Part shown: positions 6,050-13,718 of the stretch, piece after piece | How the letters are laid out: each line of letters starts with the position of its first letter | How positions within the stretch are numbered: position 1 is the stretch's first letter | Position numbers and translations under genes: made by a program | The notes under the pieces: generated by a model | What the model saw: the letters and a program-made list of their open reading frames with translations, nothing else | Database searches by the model: none | What the model was told of the DNA's origin: nothing | Source: Firmicutes bacterium CAG:475 | GTDB lineage: Bacteria; Bacillota; Clostridia; Christensenellales; CAG-917 | Length of the DNA stretch: 32,029 nt | Direction of reading: 5' to 3' | Assembly: GCA_000434435.1 (NCBI GenBank) | Contig: FR895501.1 | Coordinates: forward strand, 1 to 32,029

Positions 6050-7807
6050 ATGAAACAAGACATCATCAAATTGCAAAAGTACGTTCAGGAAAGCGGAATA
6101 GACGCCTACTTGGTGTTTACAAGCGACGATCACGGCAGCGAATATATCGTCGATCACTTCAAAACGCGTGAGTTTTTGAGCGGTTTCACCGGCAGCGCAG
6201 GCACGCTTTTGGTGACGAAAGACGGCGCGTATCTCTGGACGGACGGAAGATACTTCATTCAAGCGGCAAGAGAGCTTAAAACCACGGATACGACGCTTAT
6301 GAAATCGGGAGAAGAGGGCGTGCCGACAATTTTCGAATTTGTCAAAAAACTGTCGGACAGTCCCAAAATCGCTTTCGATTTCGCAACGGCAACTGTTGAA
6401 TTCGTAGAGGCGTTGAAAAAGGCGGTGAAGGGCGTCGAAATCGTCGATTGCGGCGAAATCATCGACGAGATTTGGACGAATCGTCCCGAAGTCGAACCAA
6501 CAAAAGCATGGTTTTTGTCGGACAAAGCGGCAGGCGAGAGCGTAAAGAGCAAAATTGAAAACTTGCAAAAAGACGTTGAAAAACAAGGTTGCGAATACGC
6601 GCTTGTGTCATCTCTCGACGACATTGCGTGGCTTTTCAACATGCGCGGAAGCGACATAGAATACAACCCCATAAACTATGCGTACGCAATCGTGTCAAAG
6701 GACGGCGCAACGCTGTTTATGGACGAGAGAAAACTCGACGAAAAAGGCAAGAAAATCCTTGAAGAAAACGGCGTGAATTTGATGCACTATCAAGACGTTT
6801 ACGGCGTTGTCGAGCAGATTTCGGACAAGGTGCTCATCGACAAGGAAAAAACGAATTACGCACTCTTTTCGCGTATTGCCGATGCAAAAGAAACCGACGT
6901 TTTCCCCACGACCGTTCGCAAAGCTATCAAAAACGCCGTCGAGATAAGAAATATGAAAAAAGCGCACGTCGAGGACGGCGTGGCAATGGTAAGATTTATG
7001 CGCTATCTCAAAGAGGGAGTCGGCAAGGAGGAGATGAGCGAAATCTCGCTTGCGGACAAGCTCGAAGCGTTCAGACGAGAGAGCAAAAACTTCCTCGATT
7101 TGAGCTTCGACACTATTTGCGGATATGCCTCCAACGGCGCAATCGTGCACTATTCGGCAACTCCCGAAACGGATAAAAAGGTCGAAAACAAGGGGCTGTT
7201 GCTTGTGGACAGCGGTGCGCAATATCGCTACGGCACGACGGACATCACTCGCACTTTTGCGACGGGCAAGGTGAGCAGACAAGAAAAAGAAGCGTTTACA
7301 ATCGTGCTGAAATCGCATATCGCTCTTGCAAGAGCGGTATTCCGCAAAGGCGCAACGGGCGCAAATCTCGATATGATTGCAAGAGCTCCGATGTACAAAT
7401 GCGGCATGGATTTCAAACACGGAACGGGGCACGGCGTAGGATATTTGCTCAACGTCCACGAAGGACCGCAAAACATTTCGCCGAGAGCGTCCGCGCAAAA
7501 ATATGCGGTTTTGCCGGGTATGATAACGTCAAACGAACCCGGATTTTACGAGGAAGGTAAGTTTGGCATAAGACACGAAAATCTTATTCTTTGCGTTGAA
7601 AAAGAAAAGACGGAATACGGCACTTTCTGTGAGTTCGAAACAATCACTCTCGTGCCTTTCGACCTCGACACAATCGATGTGAATATGCTTGACGACGGCG
7701 AAAAAGAGTGGCTCAACTCATATCACGCGAGAGTGCGCAAAGTCATAGGAAAGCACCTTGACGGAAAAGATTTGAAATTCCTCGAAAAAGCTACGAGAAG
7801 AATTTGA
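6050..7807 (+). CDS. Xaa-Pro aminopeptidase (M24B), long three-domain form
   Basis: A 585-aa cytoplasmic metallopeptidase releasing the N-terminal residue from peptides with proline second. Two creatinase-like N-terminal domains (about 1-300) precede the pita-bread catalytic domain. The two-metal ligands are seen in order: Asp in LLLVDSGAQY, Asp in TTDITRTFATG, His in HGTGHGVGYLLNVHEGP, Glu in SNEPGFYEEGKFGIRHEN, and Glu in CEFETITLVPF. The C-terminal extension after that marks the long form related to eukaryotic XPNPEP1, not the roughly 440-aa E. coli PepP. The ATG at 6050 is chosen; an in-frame TTG lies 6 nt upstream. It is a single-gene unit between its own promoter and a bidirectional terminator. 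Confidence 0.93.
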   Translation: MKQDIIKLQKYVQESGIDAYLVFTSDDHGSEYIVDHFKTREFLSGFTGSAGTLLVTKDGAYLWTDGRYFIQAARELKTTDTTLMKSGEEGVPTIFEFVKKLSDSPKIAFDFATATVEFVEALKKAVKGVEIVDCGEIIDEIWTNRPEVEPTKAWFLSDKAAGESVKSKIENLQKDVEKQGCEYALVSSLDDIAWLFNMRGSDIEYNPINYAYAIVSKDGATLFMDERKLDEKGKKILEENGVNLMHYQDVYGVVEQISDKVLIDKEKTNYALFSRIADAKETDVFPTTVRKAIKNAVEIRNMKKAHVEDGVAMVRFMRYLKEGVGKEEMSEISLADKLEAFRRESKNFLDLSFDTICGYASNGAIVHYSATPETDKKVENKGLLLVDSGAQYRYGTTDITRTFATGKVSRQEKEAFTIVLKSHIALARAVFRKGATGANLDMIARAPMYKCGMDFKHGTGHGVGYLLNVHEGPQNISPRASAQKYAVLPGMITSNEPGFYEEGKFGIRHENLILCVEKEKTEYGTFCEFETITLVPFDLDTIDVNMLDDGEKEWLNSYHARVRKVIGKHLDGKDLKFLEKATRRI

Positions 7808-7850
7808 AATCAAGCGGTTCAAGCGTAAAAATACGAAACGATTTAAAAAT

Positions 7851-7875
7851 AAAAGCAGGCGTTACGCCTGCTTTT
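7851..7875. terminator. bidirectional terminator between the aminopeptidase and MATE genes
   Basis: A perfect 11-bp stem AAAAGCAGGCG / CGCCTGCTTTT with loop TTA. It gives a T-tract on both strands, so it can end both convergent genes. Confidence 0.88.
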
Positions 7876-7962
7876 CTATTGCGGTTTTCAACGATATACG
7901 GGGTTTATTAAGTCGTTTTGAGTGCAAAAACCGCCGTTTTGTCAAAATGCAGCGTTGAAACC

Positions 7963-9528
7963 TCAATTCGCTTTGCCGTCGTGAGAAATGCCGTATTCTT
8001 TTGACGAGTGCTCGATTGCGTATTCTTGCGTTTGGACGCTGTCCCCCAGCGCATAGCGATAATCCTTTTTGATTATGTGCTTTATATACGGATATAGAAG
8101 CACCGCCACGGCAAATACCCATGCGCCCGGATCGCCGAAGCAGAGCGCGACGTACGAGGCGTTGCTTGCAAGCGCATTCGTAGCCCCGCCGTTGACGAGA
8201 GGGGGAAGAAAGGTGCATATCAGTACGCGCGCGATAAGTTCGCCTGCGCCTGCGGCAAGCGTCCAGCCCGATTTGCCTATGCCTTGTACGGCGTTTCGGA
8301 GTACGAAAAGCGTGGAGAGGAAGAAGAACAACGGCAAGTCGATATAAAGGAACGTGTTGCCGAAGTATATCGATTTTTCGCTGATTTTGTCCGCCGACAA
8401 AAAGACGTGTTGATAGGCGGCGTTTATAGTGAGCAAAAGTCCTATGCCTGCACAAATTACGGTGAGGGCAAATCCAAGCAAAATTGCTCGATTCGTGCCT
8501 TTTTTCACACGCTCGGTGTCGCCTGCGCCGAGGTTTTGTGCGTTGAAACTCACCATTGCGGTGCCGAGAGCTGATAAAGGCGCCATTGCGAAGTTGATGA
8601 GTTTGTTTGCCGCGCCAACGCCGTTTTGAGCCGGATTGCCCGCAACCATAAGTCCGTCGGGCAAAAGGTCGAATTTGATGGTTTCCGAAAGCATGACGAT
8701 AAGCCCTATCGAAAGCACGGAAAATTGAAGTCCGAGAGGGATGCCTTGCTTTACGTGCGCCCAGATATCCTTCCAGGCAATCTTGAAATTTTGCTTTTTA
8801 AGGCGCAAAAACTTGTATTGTGCAAAGGTGTAGATAAAGCATGCAACCGTGCAAAGCACTTGCGTGAGAATGGTTGCGCCTGCCGCTCCCGCAACGCCCC
8901 AGCCGAAAACTTTGATGAAAAGAAGGTCGAGAGCGATGTTCATCACCGTCGACATGACCAAAAACAAAAGCGGCGTGAACGAGTCGCCTATGCTTCGCAA
9001 TATGCTGATGATAAAGTTGTAAAACAGTTGCGCCGCCATACCTAGAAAAATCACAAGACAGTAGGTGTACGCCGCTTGAAAAACTACGGGATTTTGCTCG
9101 GTGACGTTCACCCACGCAAGCATGGGTTTTATGCAGAATACGGATACTATCGTCAAAACTACCGTGATAATCGAGCAAAGAATAAACTGCGTTGCAAAGG
9201 ACTTGCGCACTCCGTCCTCGTCGTGCGCTCCGAGTTTGCTTGAAAGCACCACGCAAAATCCTGCCGTGCAACCGAACGCGAATTGCATGAATATGAAAAC
9301 GAGGGGTGAAGTGTCGTTGACGCCCGCGACCTCGTCCGCACTTAAAGTCTGTCCGCATATCGCCGCGTCCGAGAGAATGTAGAGCTGCTGCAACAGGTAG
9401 GACACGATTATGGGCAGAGTGAATTTGATCAAGACTTTGACTATCGAGCCTTGCGTCAGGTCGATTTGCCCGAACAGGTCTTTGATCCTTTGAGAGAACG
9501 TTTTATTATGTAAGTTTTCGGTTGTCAT
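7963..9528 (-). CDS. MATE-family multidrug/toxin efflux transporter
   Basis: A 521-aa inner-membrane exporter of the MATE family, usually driven by sodium or proton gradients. Two homologous halves of about six helices each are visible; the first opens with LIKFTLPIIVSYLLQQLYILSDAAICGQ and the second with IPLGLQFSVLSIGLIVMLSETIKF, both typical. The frame is open up to 9606, but the consensus promoter at 9578-9606 puts the transcript start near 9571. This excludes the upstream starts and leaves ATG 9528 (MTTENLHNK). The substrate is unknown. A 40-aa hydrophilic C-terminus follows the last helix. Confidence 0.93.
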   Translation of the reverse strand: MTTENLHNKTFSQRIKDLFGQIDLTQGSIVKVLIKFTLPIIVSYLLQQLYILSDAAICGQTLSADEVAGVNDTSPLVFIFMQFAFGCTAGFCVVLSSKLGAHDEDGVRKSFATQFILCSIITVVLTIVSVFCIKPMLAWVNVTEQNPVVFQAAYTYCLVIFLGMAAQLFYNFIISILRSIGDSFTPLLFLVMSTVMNIALDLLFIKVFGWGVAGAAGATILTQVLCTVACFIYTFAQYKFLRLKKQNFKIAWKDIWAHVKQGIPLGLQFSVLSIGLIVMLSETIKFDLLPDGLMVAGNPAQNGVGAANKLINFAMAPLSALGTAMVSFNAQNLGAGDTERVKKGTNRAILLGFALTVICAGIGLLLTINAAYQHVFLSADKISEKSIYFGNTFLYIDLPLFFFLSTLFVLRNAVQGIGKSGWTLAAGAGELIARVLICTFLPPLVNGGATNALASNASYVALCFGDPGAWVFAVAVLLYPYIKHIIKKDYRYALGDSVQTQEYAIEHSSKEYGISHDGKAN

Positions 9529-9577
9529 AAGTTGTGTTTTGCGCCTTGCGATAATGAGATGTATCAACGGAAATTGC

Positions 9578-9606
9578 ATTATATTTATCTTGATGCTCAC
9601 TGTCAA
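9578..9606 (-). promoter_or_regulatory. consensus promoter of the MATE gene
   Basis: Read on the minus strand: TTGACA (9606-9601), a 17-bp spacer and TATAAT (9583-9578). Both hexamers match consensus exactly. The leader is about 43 nt, with only a poor ribosome site. Confidence 0.85.
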
Positions 9607-9850
9607 GCATTTTTGAAAGCAGCAATTGTAAAATTTTTTGCAAATCGAAGCAAAAGCAATCGGGGCAACGACACAACGAGCGTTTCGGAGGCATATTATT
9701 TGGGAGCGTGCGCGTGTGTATATACGTGCGTGCGCGAAATTTTTTCAATCGACAAAAACGGCATTTTGTCGGTTATTTTGCAAAAAAAATACCCTTCGTG
9801 TATTGCTTAAAAATTTTTTAATGAAAATGCAAAATAGTGTCGATTTTCGT
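9607..9850. other. divergent intergenic region between MATE and xpt
   Basis: No supported gene. It holds a 31-bp run of strictly alternating purine and pyrimidine (9706-9736), and a perfect 8-bp hairpin CGACAAAA/TTTTGTCG (9750-9771). A GGAGG at 9697-9701 could serve a 36-residue TTG-started reading frame (9701-9811), but nothing else supports that frame as a gene. Confidence 0.5.
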
Positions 9851-9880
9851 TTGACATTGACGAAGCGTTTTGGATATAAT
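9851..9880 (+). promoter_or_regulatory. promoter of the xpt/nucleoside-uptake operon
   Basis: TTGACA (9851-9856), an 18-bp spacer, TATAAT (9875-9880). The leader of about 88 nt can form two hairpins: TGCGGAAT/ATTTCGCA with loop ACGG, and ACCAC/GTGGT ending at the edge of the ribosome site (AAAGGAG). It does not match the guanine-riboswitch core often found before xpt. Confidence 0.75.
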
Positions 9881-9975
9881 GCCCGTATCATCAAGAGCAA
9901 ACCAAATCGCAACGCACAACCTGCGGAATACGGATTTCGCAAACACCACTAGATATTGTGGTAAAGGAGCGCGCT

Positions 9976-10551
9976 ATGAAGATTTTGGAGGAGCGCATCC
10001 TGAGGGACGGCAAGGTTAAGCCCGGAAACGTCCTCAAGGTCGGCGGATTTCTCAATCATCTTATTGATCAACAACTGTTGGACGAGATTGGCAAGGAAAT
10101 TTCTGCGCTCTTTTGCGGACAAAATATAACCAAAATTCTGACAATCGAGGCATCGGGGATAGCCATAGCATGCGCAGCGGCGCACTATGTGCAAGCTCCG
10201 GTGCTTTTTGCTAAAAAAAGCAAGACCATAAACATATCCTCGGACTGCTATTGCGCCGAGGTTTATTCTTTTACGCACCAAGTGACAAAGGTGATTATGG
10301 TCGAGAAAGATTTTATCTCCGCAGACGACAGAGTGCTTATCGTTGACGATTTTCTTGCAAACGGTGCCGCAATAAACGGACTTATGAGCATTGTGGAGCA
10401 AGCAGGAGCAACGCTCGTCGGATGCGCCGTGGCAATCGAAAAAGGTTTTCAGGGCGGCGGCGACGCTTTGAGAGCGCAGGGTATCAACGTTCAAAGCCTT
10501 GCTCTTATCGACAGCATGGACGACGACGGTCATATCGCGTTCAGACACTGA
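9976..10551 (+). CDS. xpt: xanthine phosphoribosyltransferase
   Basis: A 191-aa cytoplasmic enzyme converting xanthine plus PRPP to XMP for purine salvage. It follows the Bacillus Xpt pattern along its whole length: LKVGGFLNHLIDQQLLDEIG, TIEASGIAIA, the SFTHQ segment, and the PRPP loop VLIVDDFLANGAAINGL. The ATG at 9976 has AAAGGAG in front; the GTG at 9958 lies upstream of that site and is unlikely. It heads an operon with a BMP-type nucleoside transporter 69 bp downstream and no terminator between, tying base salvage to uptake. Confidence 0.95.
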   Translation: MKILEERILRDGKVKPGNVLKVGGFLNHLIDQQLLDEIGKEISALFCGQNITKILTIEASGIAIACAAAHYVQAPVLFAKKSKTINISSDCYCAEVYSFTHQVTKVIMVEKDFISADDRVLIVDDFLANGAAINGLMSIVEQAGATLVGCAVAIEKGFQGGGDALRAQGINVQSLALIDSMDDDGHIAFRH

Positions 10552-10620
10552 AATTTGCGCTTTGCGTAAATATAAAATTTAAACAACAATGCCAAAATGG
10601 CAAAATTAAAGGAGAAACGC

Positions 10621-11913
10621 ATGAAAAAGAAAGTATTGGCACTTGTGCTTTGCTTGGCTCTCGTAACCGCTTTGGTTATCGGTTTGGTTGCTTGCAACAA
10701 CAATAGGGATGACGACGTCGTAATCGTCAAATTGCCTTCATACGATATTGAGGCTCCCGACTACTCCAACCTTCAAATCCCTGCAAACTTCAAAATCGGT
10801 ATGATTTGTTTGCACGATGAAAACTCCACTTACGACAAAAACTTCATCAACGCGATGAAGGAAGTCCAAGAAGAGTTCAACCTCTCCAACGAACAAGTTA
10901 TCATCGTCACCGGTATTCCCGAAGACGAAACCTGCTACACTCAAGCAAAGAAACTTGCAAACGACGGCTGCAACATCGTCTTTGCAGACTCTTTCGGCCA
11001 TGAAGATTATATGCTCAAAGCCGCAAAAGAATTTCCGAACACTCTCTTTGCACACGCAACCGGCACGCAAGCAGCAGCTGCAAAACTTCCCAACTTCGTC
11101 AACGCGTTTGCTTCCATCTATGAAGGCAGATACCTCGCAGGCGTCACCGCAGGCTTGAAGCTCAACGAAATGATCGAGAGCGGAAAAATCACCGCAGATC
11201 AAGCAAAAATGGGCTACGTCGGCGCATTCACCTACGCAGAAGTTATCTCCGGTTACACCTCATTCTATCTCGGTGCAAAATCCGTTTGCCCCTCCGTCAC
11301 TATGGACGTAACCTTTACGGGCAGCTGGTATCATGAAACAAGAGAAAAGAACGCGGCTCTCAGCCTCATCAACAAAGGTTGCGTGCTCATCAGCCAACAC
11401 GCAGACTCCATGGGCGCTCCTAATGCTTGCGAAGAAAAGGGCGTTCCCAACGTATCCTACAACGGTTCAACCGTCAACGCTTGCCCCGAAACGTTTATCA
11501 TCTCTTCCAGAATCAACTGGGCACCTTACTACAAATACATCATCGCTCAAACCGTAAACGGTGAAAAAGTGGATACCAACTGGACGGGTACTCTCAAAAA
11601 CGGTTCGGTTGAGCTCACCGACCTCGGCGGAAAAGCAATGGCAGCAGGCACGGTTGAAAAACTCGTCGAAGTGCGCAACAAACTTATGAACGGCACTCTC
11701 CATGTGTTCGACATCAACAATTTCACGGTTGACGGAAAACAAAAGACCTCCTATGCTGTTGCAGGCGTAAGCGAAAACGTTATTGCAGACGGTTACTTCC
11801 ATGAGTCTGAATTCCGTTCCGCTCCTTACTTCGATCTCTTGATCGACGGAATCAACCTCCTCAACAGAGTTTTCAGTCCTGACGACGTCACCGACGACGA
11901 CTTCAACAACTAA
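10621..11913 (+). CDS. BMP-family ABC transporter substrate-binding lipoprotein (nucleoside/purine type)
   Basis: A 430-aa lipoprotein anchored outside the membrane. A lipoprotein signal ends in the lipobox LVAC, with Cys25 as the lipidated residue. The mature part follows the BMP/PnrA fold: FKIGMICLHDENSTYDKNF, then GCNIVFADSFGHEDYML, GYVGAF, and late EKGVPNVSYNGS. Known relatives bind purine nucleosides (PnrA, BmpA-type proteins), and xpt next door supports that. The ribosome site AAAGGAG sets the start at 10621. It is longer than usual (about 350) with a C-terminal extension (FDLLIDGINLLNRVFSPDD). Its codons are noticeably richer in C-ending forms than its neighbours, which is common for highly expressed binding proteins. 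Confidence 0.93.
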   Translation: MKKKVLALVLCLALVTALVIGLVACNNNRDDDVVIVKLPSYDIEAPDYSNLQIPANFKIGMICLHDENSTYDKNFINAMKEVQEEFNLSNEQVIIVTGIPEDETCYTQAKKLANDGCNIVFADSFGHEDYMLKAAKEFPNTLFAHATGTQAAAAKLPNFVNAFASIYEGRYLAGVTAGLKLNEMIESGKITADQAKMGYVGAFTYAEVISGYTSFYLGAKSVCPSVTMDVTFTGSWYHETREKNAALSLINKGCVLISQHADSMGAPNACEEKGVPNVSYNGSTVNACPETFIISSRINWAPYYKYIIAQTVNGEKVDTNWTGTLKNGSVELTDLGGKAMAAGTVEKLVEVRNKLMNGTLHVFDINNFTVDGKQKTSYAVAGVSENVIADGYFHESEFRSAPYFDLLIDGINLLNRVFSPDDVTDDDFNN

Positions 11914-11929
11914 TAGCGTATCGGAATTT

Positions 11930-11958
11930 CGGATAAGCGGGCGACGCCCGCTTATCCG
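11930..11958 (+). terminator. strong hairpin between binding-protein and ATPase genes (attenuator)
   Basis: A perfect 13-bp stem CGGATAAGCGGGC / GCCCGCTTATCCG with loop GAC. Only a weak T-rich stretch follows. Such hairpins often stabilise the binding-protein mRNA and reduce expression of the downstream ATPase and permeases. Confidence 0.8.
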
Positions 11959-11976
11959 ATTAATTTTCTTGATTTG

Positions 11977-12004
11977 GCACCCACGGGTGCTTTAACTCTT
12001 TTTT
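11977..12004 (+). terminator. second hairpin with T-tract just before the ATPase ribosome site
   Basis: A short stem GCACC/GGTGC (11977-11990), then TTTAACTCTTTTTT. The T-tract ends 1 nt before the CGGAGG site of the ATPase gene, so termination and translation signals nearly touch. Confidence 0.55.
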
Positions 12005-12017
12005 CGGAGGACATACA

Positions 12018-13718
12018 ATGAGCGAAATCATTGTTGAAATGAAAAACGTTACGAAGAGATTCGGAAGCGTCGTCGCAAACGCAAACGTCAATTTCGACGT
12101 GCGTAAAGGCGAAATACTTTCCGTTCTCGGCGAAAACGGCAGCGGCAAGACCACGCTGATGAATATGCTTGCAGGCATTTACTTCCCGGACGAAGGTCAA
12201 ATCTTCGTAAACGGTGAAGAAGTGGTCATAAAATCGCCTATCGACGCCTTTAAATACAAAATAGGTATGATTCACCAGCATTTCAAGCTCGTGGATTTGT
12301 TTACGGCGTGCGACAATATCATCTTGGGCGAAAAATTCGAGTTCGACTTCAAGGGCGAAGCCGATAAAATTAAAAACGAAACCAACGACGACGCCAAATC
12401 GAAATTTTTGGCGGGTTTGAAATATATCGCGCTGCCGTTTAGGGCGTTCGGCGCATATGTCAAATTCGACTATTTGAAGAGAAACAGATCGAAAAAACTT
12501 CAAGAAGTCGTGGATAAATACGGATTTAACCTCGATTTGTCGAGAAAAGTCTACGATTTGTCCGTTTCCGAAAAACAAACCGTCGAAATCATCAAAGTGC
12601 TGTATAGAGGTGCGGATATTCTTATTCTTGACGAGCCTACGGCAGTCTTGACTCCGCAGGAAATCGAAAAGTTGTTCGACGTTTTGCGCAAGATGAGAGA
12701 GGACGGAAAGTCGATTATCATCATCACGCACAAACTCAACGAAGTTATGGAAATAAGCGATCGAGTTGCGGTTTTGCGCAAGGGCGAACATATCGCAACC
12801 GTCAATACTTCAGAAACGAACGAGCAACAACTCACCGAAATGATGGTCGGTCAAAAAGTGGAGCTCGAAATCAACAGAACGCTTCCTCACGATACGAAAA
12901 AACGTATCTCCGTCGAAAACCTCACTTGCAAAAACAGAGAGGGTATGTACGCGCTTCAAAACGTGTCGTTCGATCTCTATTCGGGTGAAATCCTCGGCGT
13001 TGCGGGTATCGCGGGTAGCGGTCAAAAAGAAATGCTCGAATCCATCGCAGGACTTGTCAAACTTGAAAACGGCGATATAAGATACTTCGATCCCAAACAA
13101 AACGAACAAGAAGTGGATTTGAGATCTAAAACGCCCGTCCAAATCAGAGATCTCGGCGTCAGACTTTCTTTCGTCCCCGAGGACAGACTCGGCATGGGAC
13201 TTGTGGGAAGCATGAACCTTGTTGACAACATGATGCTCCGCTCGTATAGAAAAGGACATTCGATGTTTGTTGACAGGCACGCCCCGAAGGACTTGGCGGA
13301 AACGATCGTGCACGATTTGGAAGTTTCAACTCCGTCCGTCAAAACTCCCGTCAGACGTTTGTCGGGCGGCAACGTGCAAAAGGTGCTCGTCGGACGTGAA
13401 ATCGCCGCTTCGCCTACCGTGCTTATGGCGGCGTATCCCGTAAGAGGCTTGGATATCAACTCGTCGTATATGATTTACAACCTGCTCAACGAACAAAAGG
13501 AAAAGGGTGTGGCGGTTGTGTTCGTCGGAGAAGACCTCGACGTGTTGCTTGCGCTGTCGGACAGAATTTTGGTTATGTGCGGCGGCAAGGTTTCGGGCGT
13601 GGTCAACGCAAGAGAAGCCTCGAAAGAACAAATCGGTATGCTTATGACAAAGATGCCCGACGAAGTGGAAATCTTCGATAATTACAACGATAATAAGGAG
13701 GAAAGCGAGAATGACTAA
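12018..13718 (+). CDS. ABC transporter ATP-binding protein, two tandem ATPase domains (nucleoside uptake)
   Basis: A 566-aa ATPase driving the BMP-type importer from the cytoplasmic side. Domain 1: Walker A GENGSGKTT (38-46), Q-loop MIHQHFKLVD (about 84-93), signature LSVSE (181-185, usually LSVGE/Q), Walker B ILILDEPT (201-208), H-loop IIITHKLNE. Domain 2 has the degenerate Walker A GVAGIAGSGQKEM usual in this family, signature LSGGNVQK, and AAYPVRGLDI at Walker B. Between Q-loop and signature of domain 1, about residues 108-160, lies a segment some 30 residues longer than I expect, with a hydrophobic-basic stretch (FLAGLKYIALPFRAFGAYVK). GGAGG precedes the ATG. It overlaps the first permease gene by 8 bp. 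Confidence 0.93.
   Translation: MSEIIVEMKNVTKRFGSVVANANVNFDVRKGEILSVLGENGSGKTTLMNMLAGIYFPDEGQIFVNGEEVVIKSPIDAFKYKIGMIHQHFKLVDLFTACDNIILGEKFEFDFKGEADKIKNETNDDAKSKFLAGLKYIALPFRAFGAYVKFDYLKRNRSKKLQEVVDKYGFNLDLSRKVYDLSVSEKQTVEIIKVLYRGADILILDEPTAVLTPQEIEKLFDVLRKMREDGKSIIIITHKLNEVMEISDRVAVLRKGEHIATVNTSETNEQQLTEMMVGQKVELEINRTLPHDTKKRISVENLTCKNREGMYALQNVSFDLYSGEILGVAGIAGSGQKEMLESIAGLVKLENGDIRYFDPKQNEQEVDLRSKTPVQIRDLGVRLSFVPEDRLGMGLVGSMNLVDNMMLRSYRKGHSMFVDRHAPKDLAETIVHDLEVSTPSVKTPVRRLSGGNVQKVLVGREIAASPTVLMAAYPVRGLDINSSYMIYNLLNEQKEKGVAVVFVGEDLDVLLALSDRILVMCGGKVSGVVNAREASKEQIGMLMTKMPDEVEIFDNYNDNKEESEND

Noticed and set aside
9881..9975. Guanine (purine) riboswitch before xpt
   Set aside because: The conserved three-way-junction core sequences are not present; only simple hairpins are seen.
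11952..12791. A 279-codon open frame antisense to the ABC ATPase
   Set aside because: No recognisable motif, composition typical of a shadow, and it overlaps the ATPase signature motifs.
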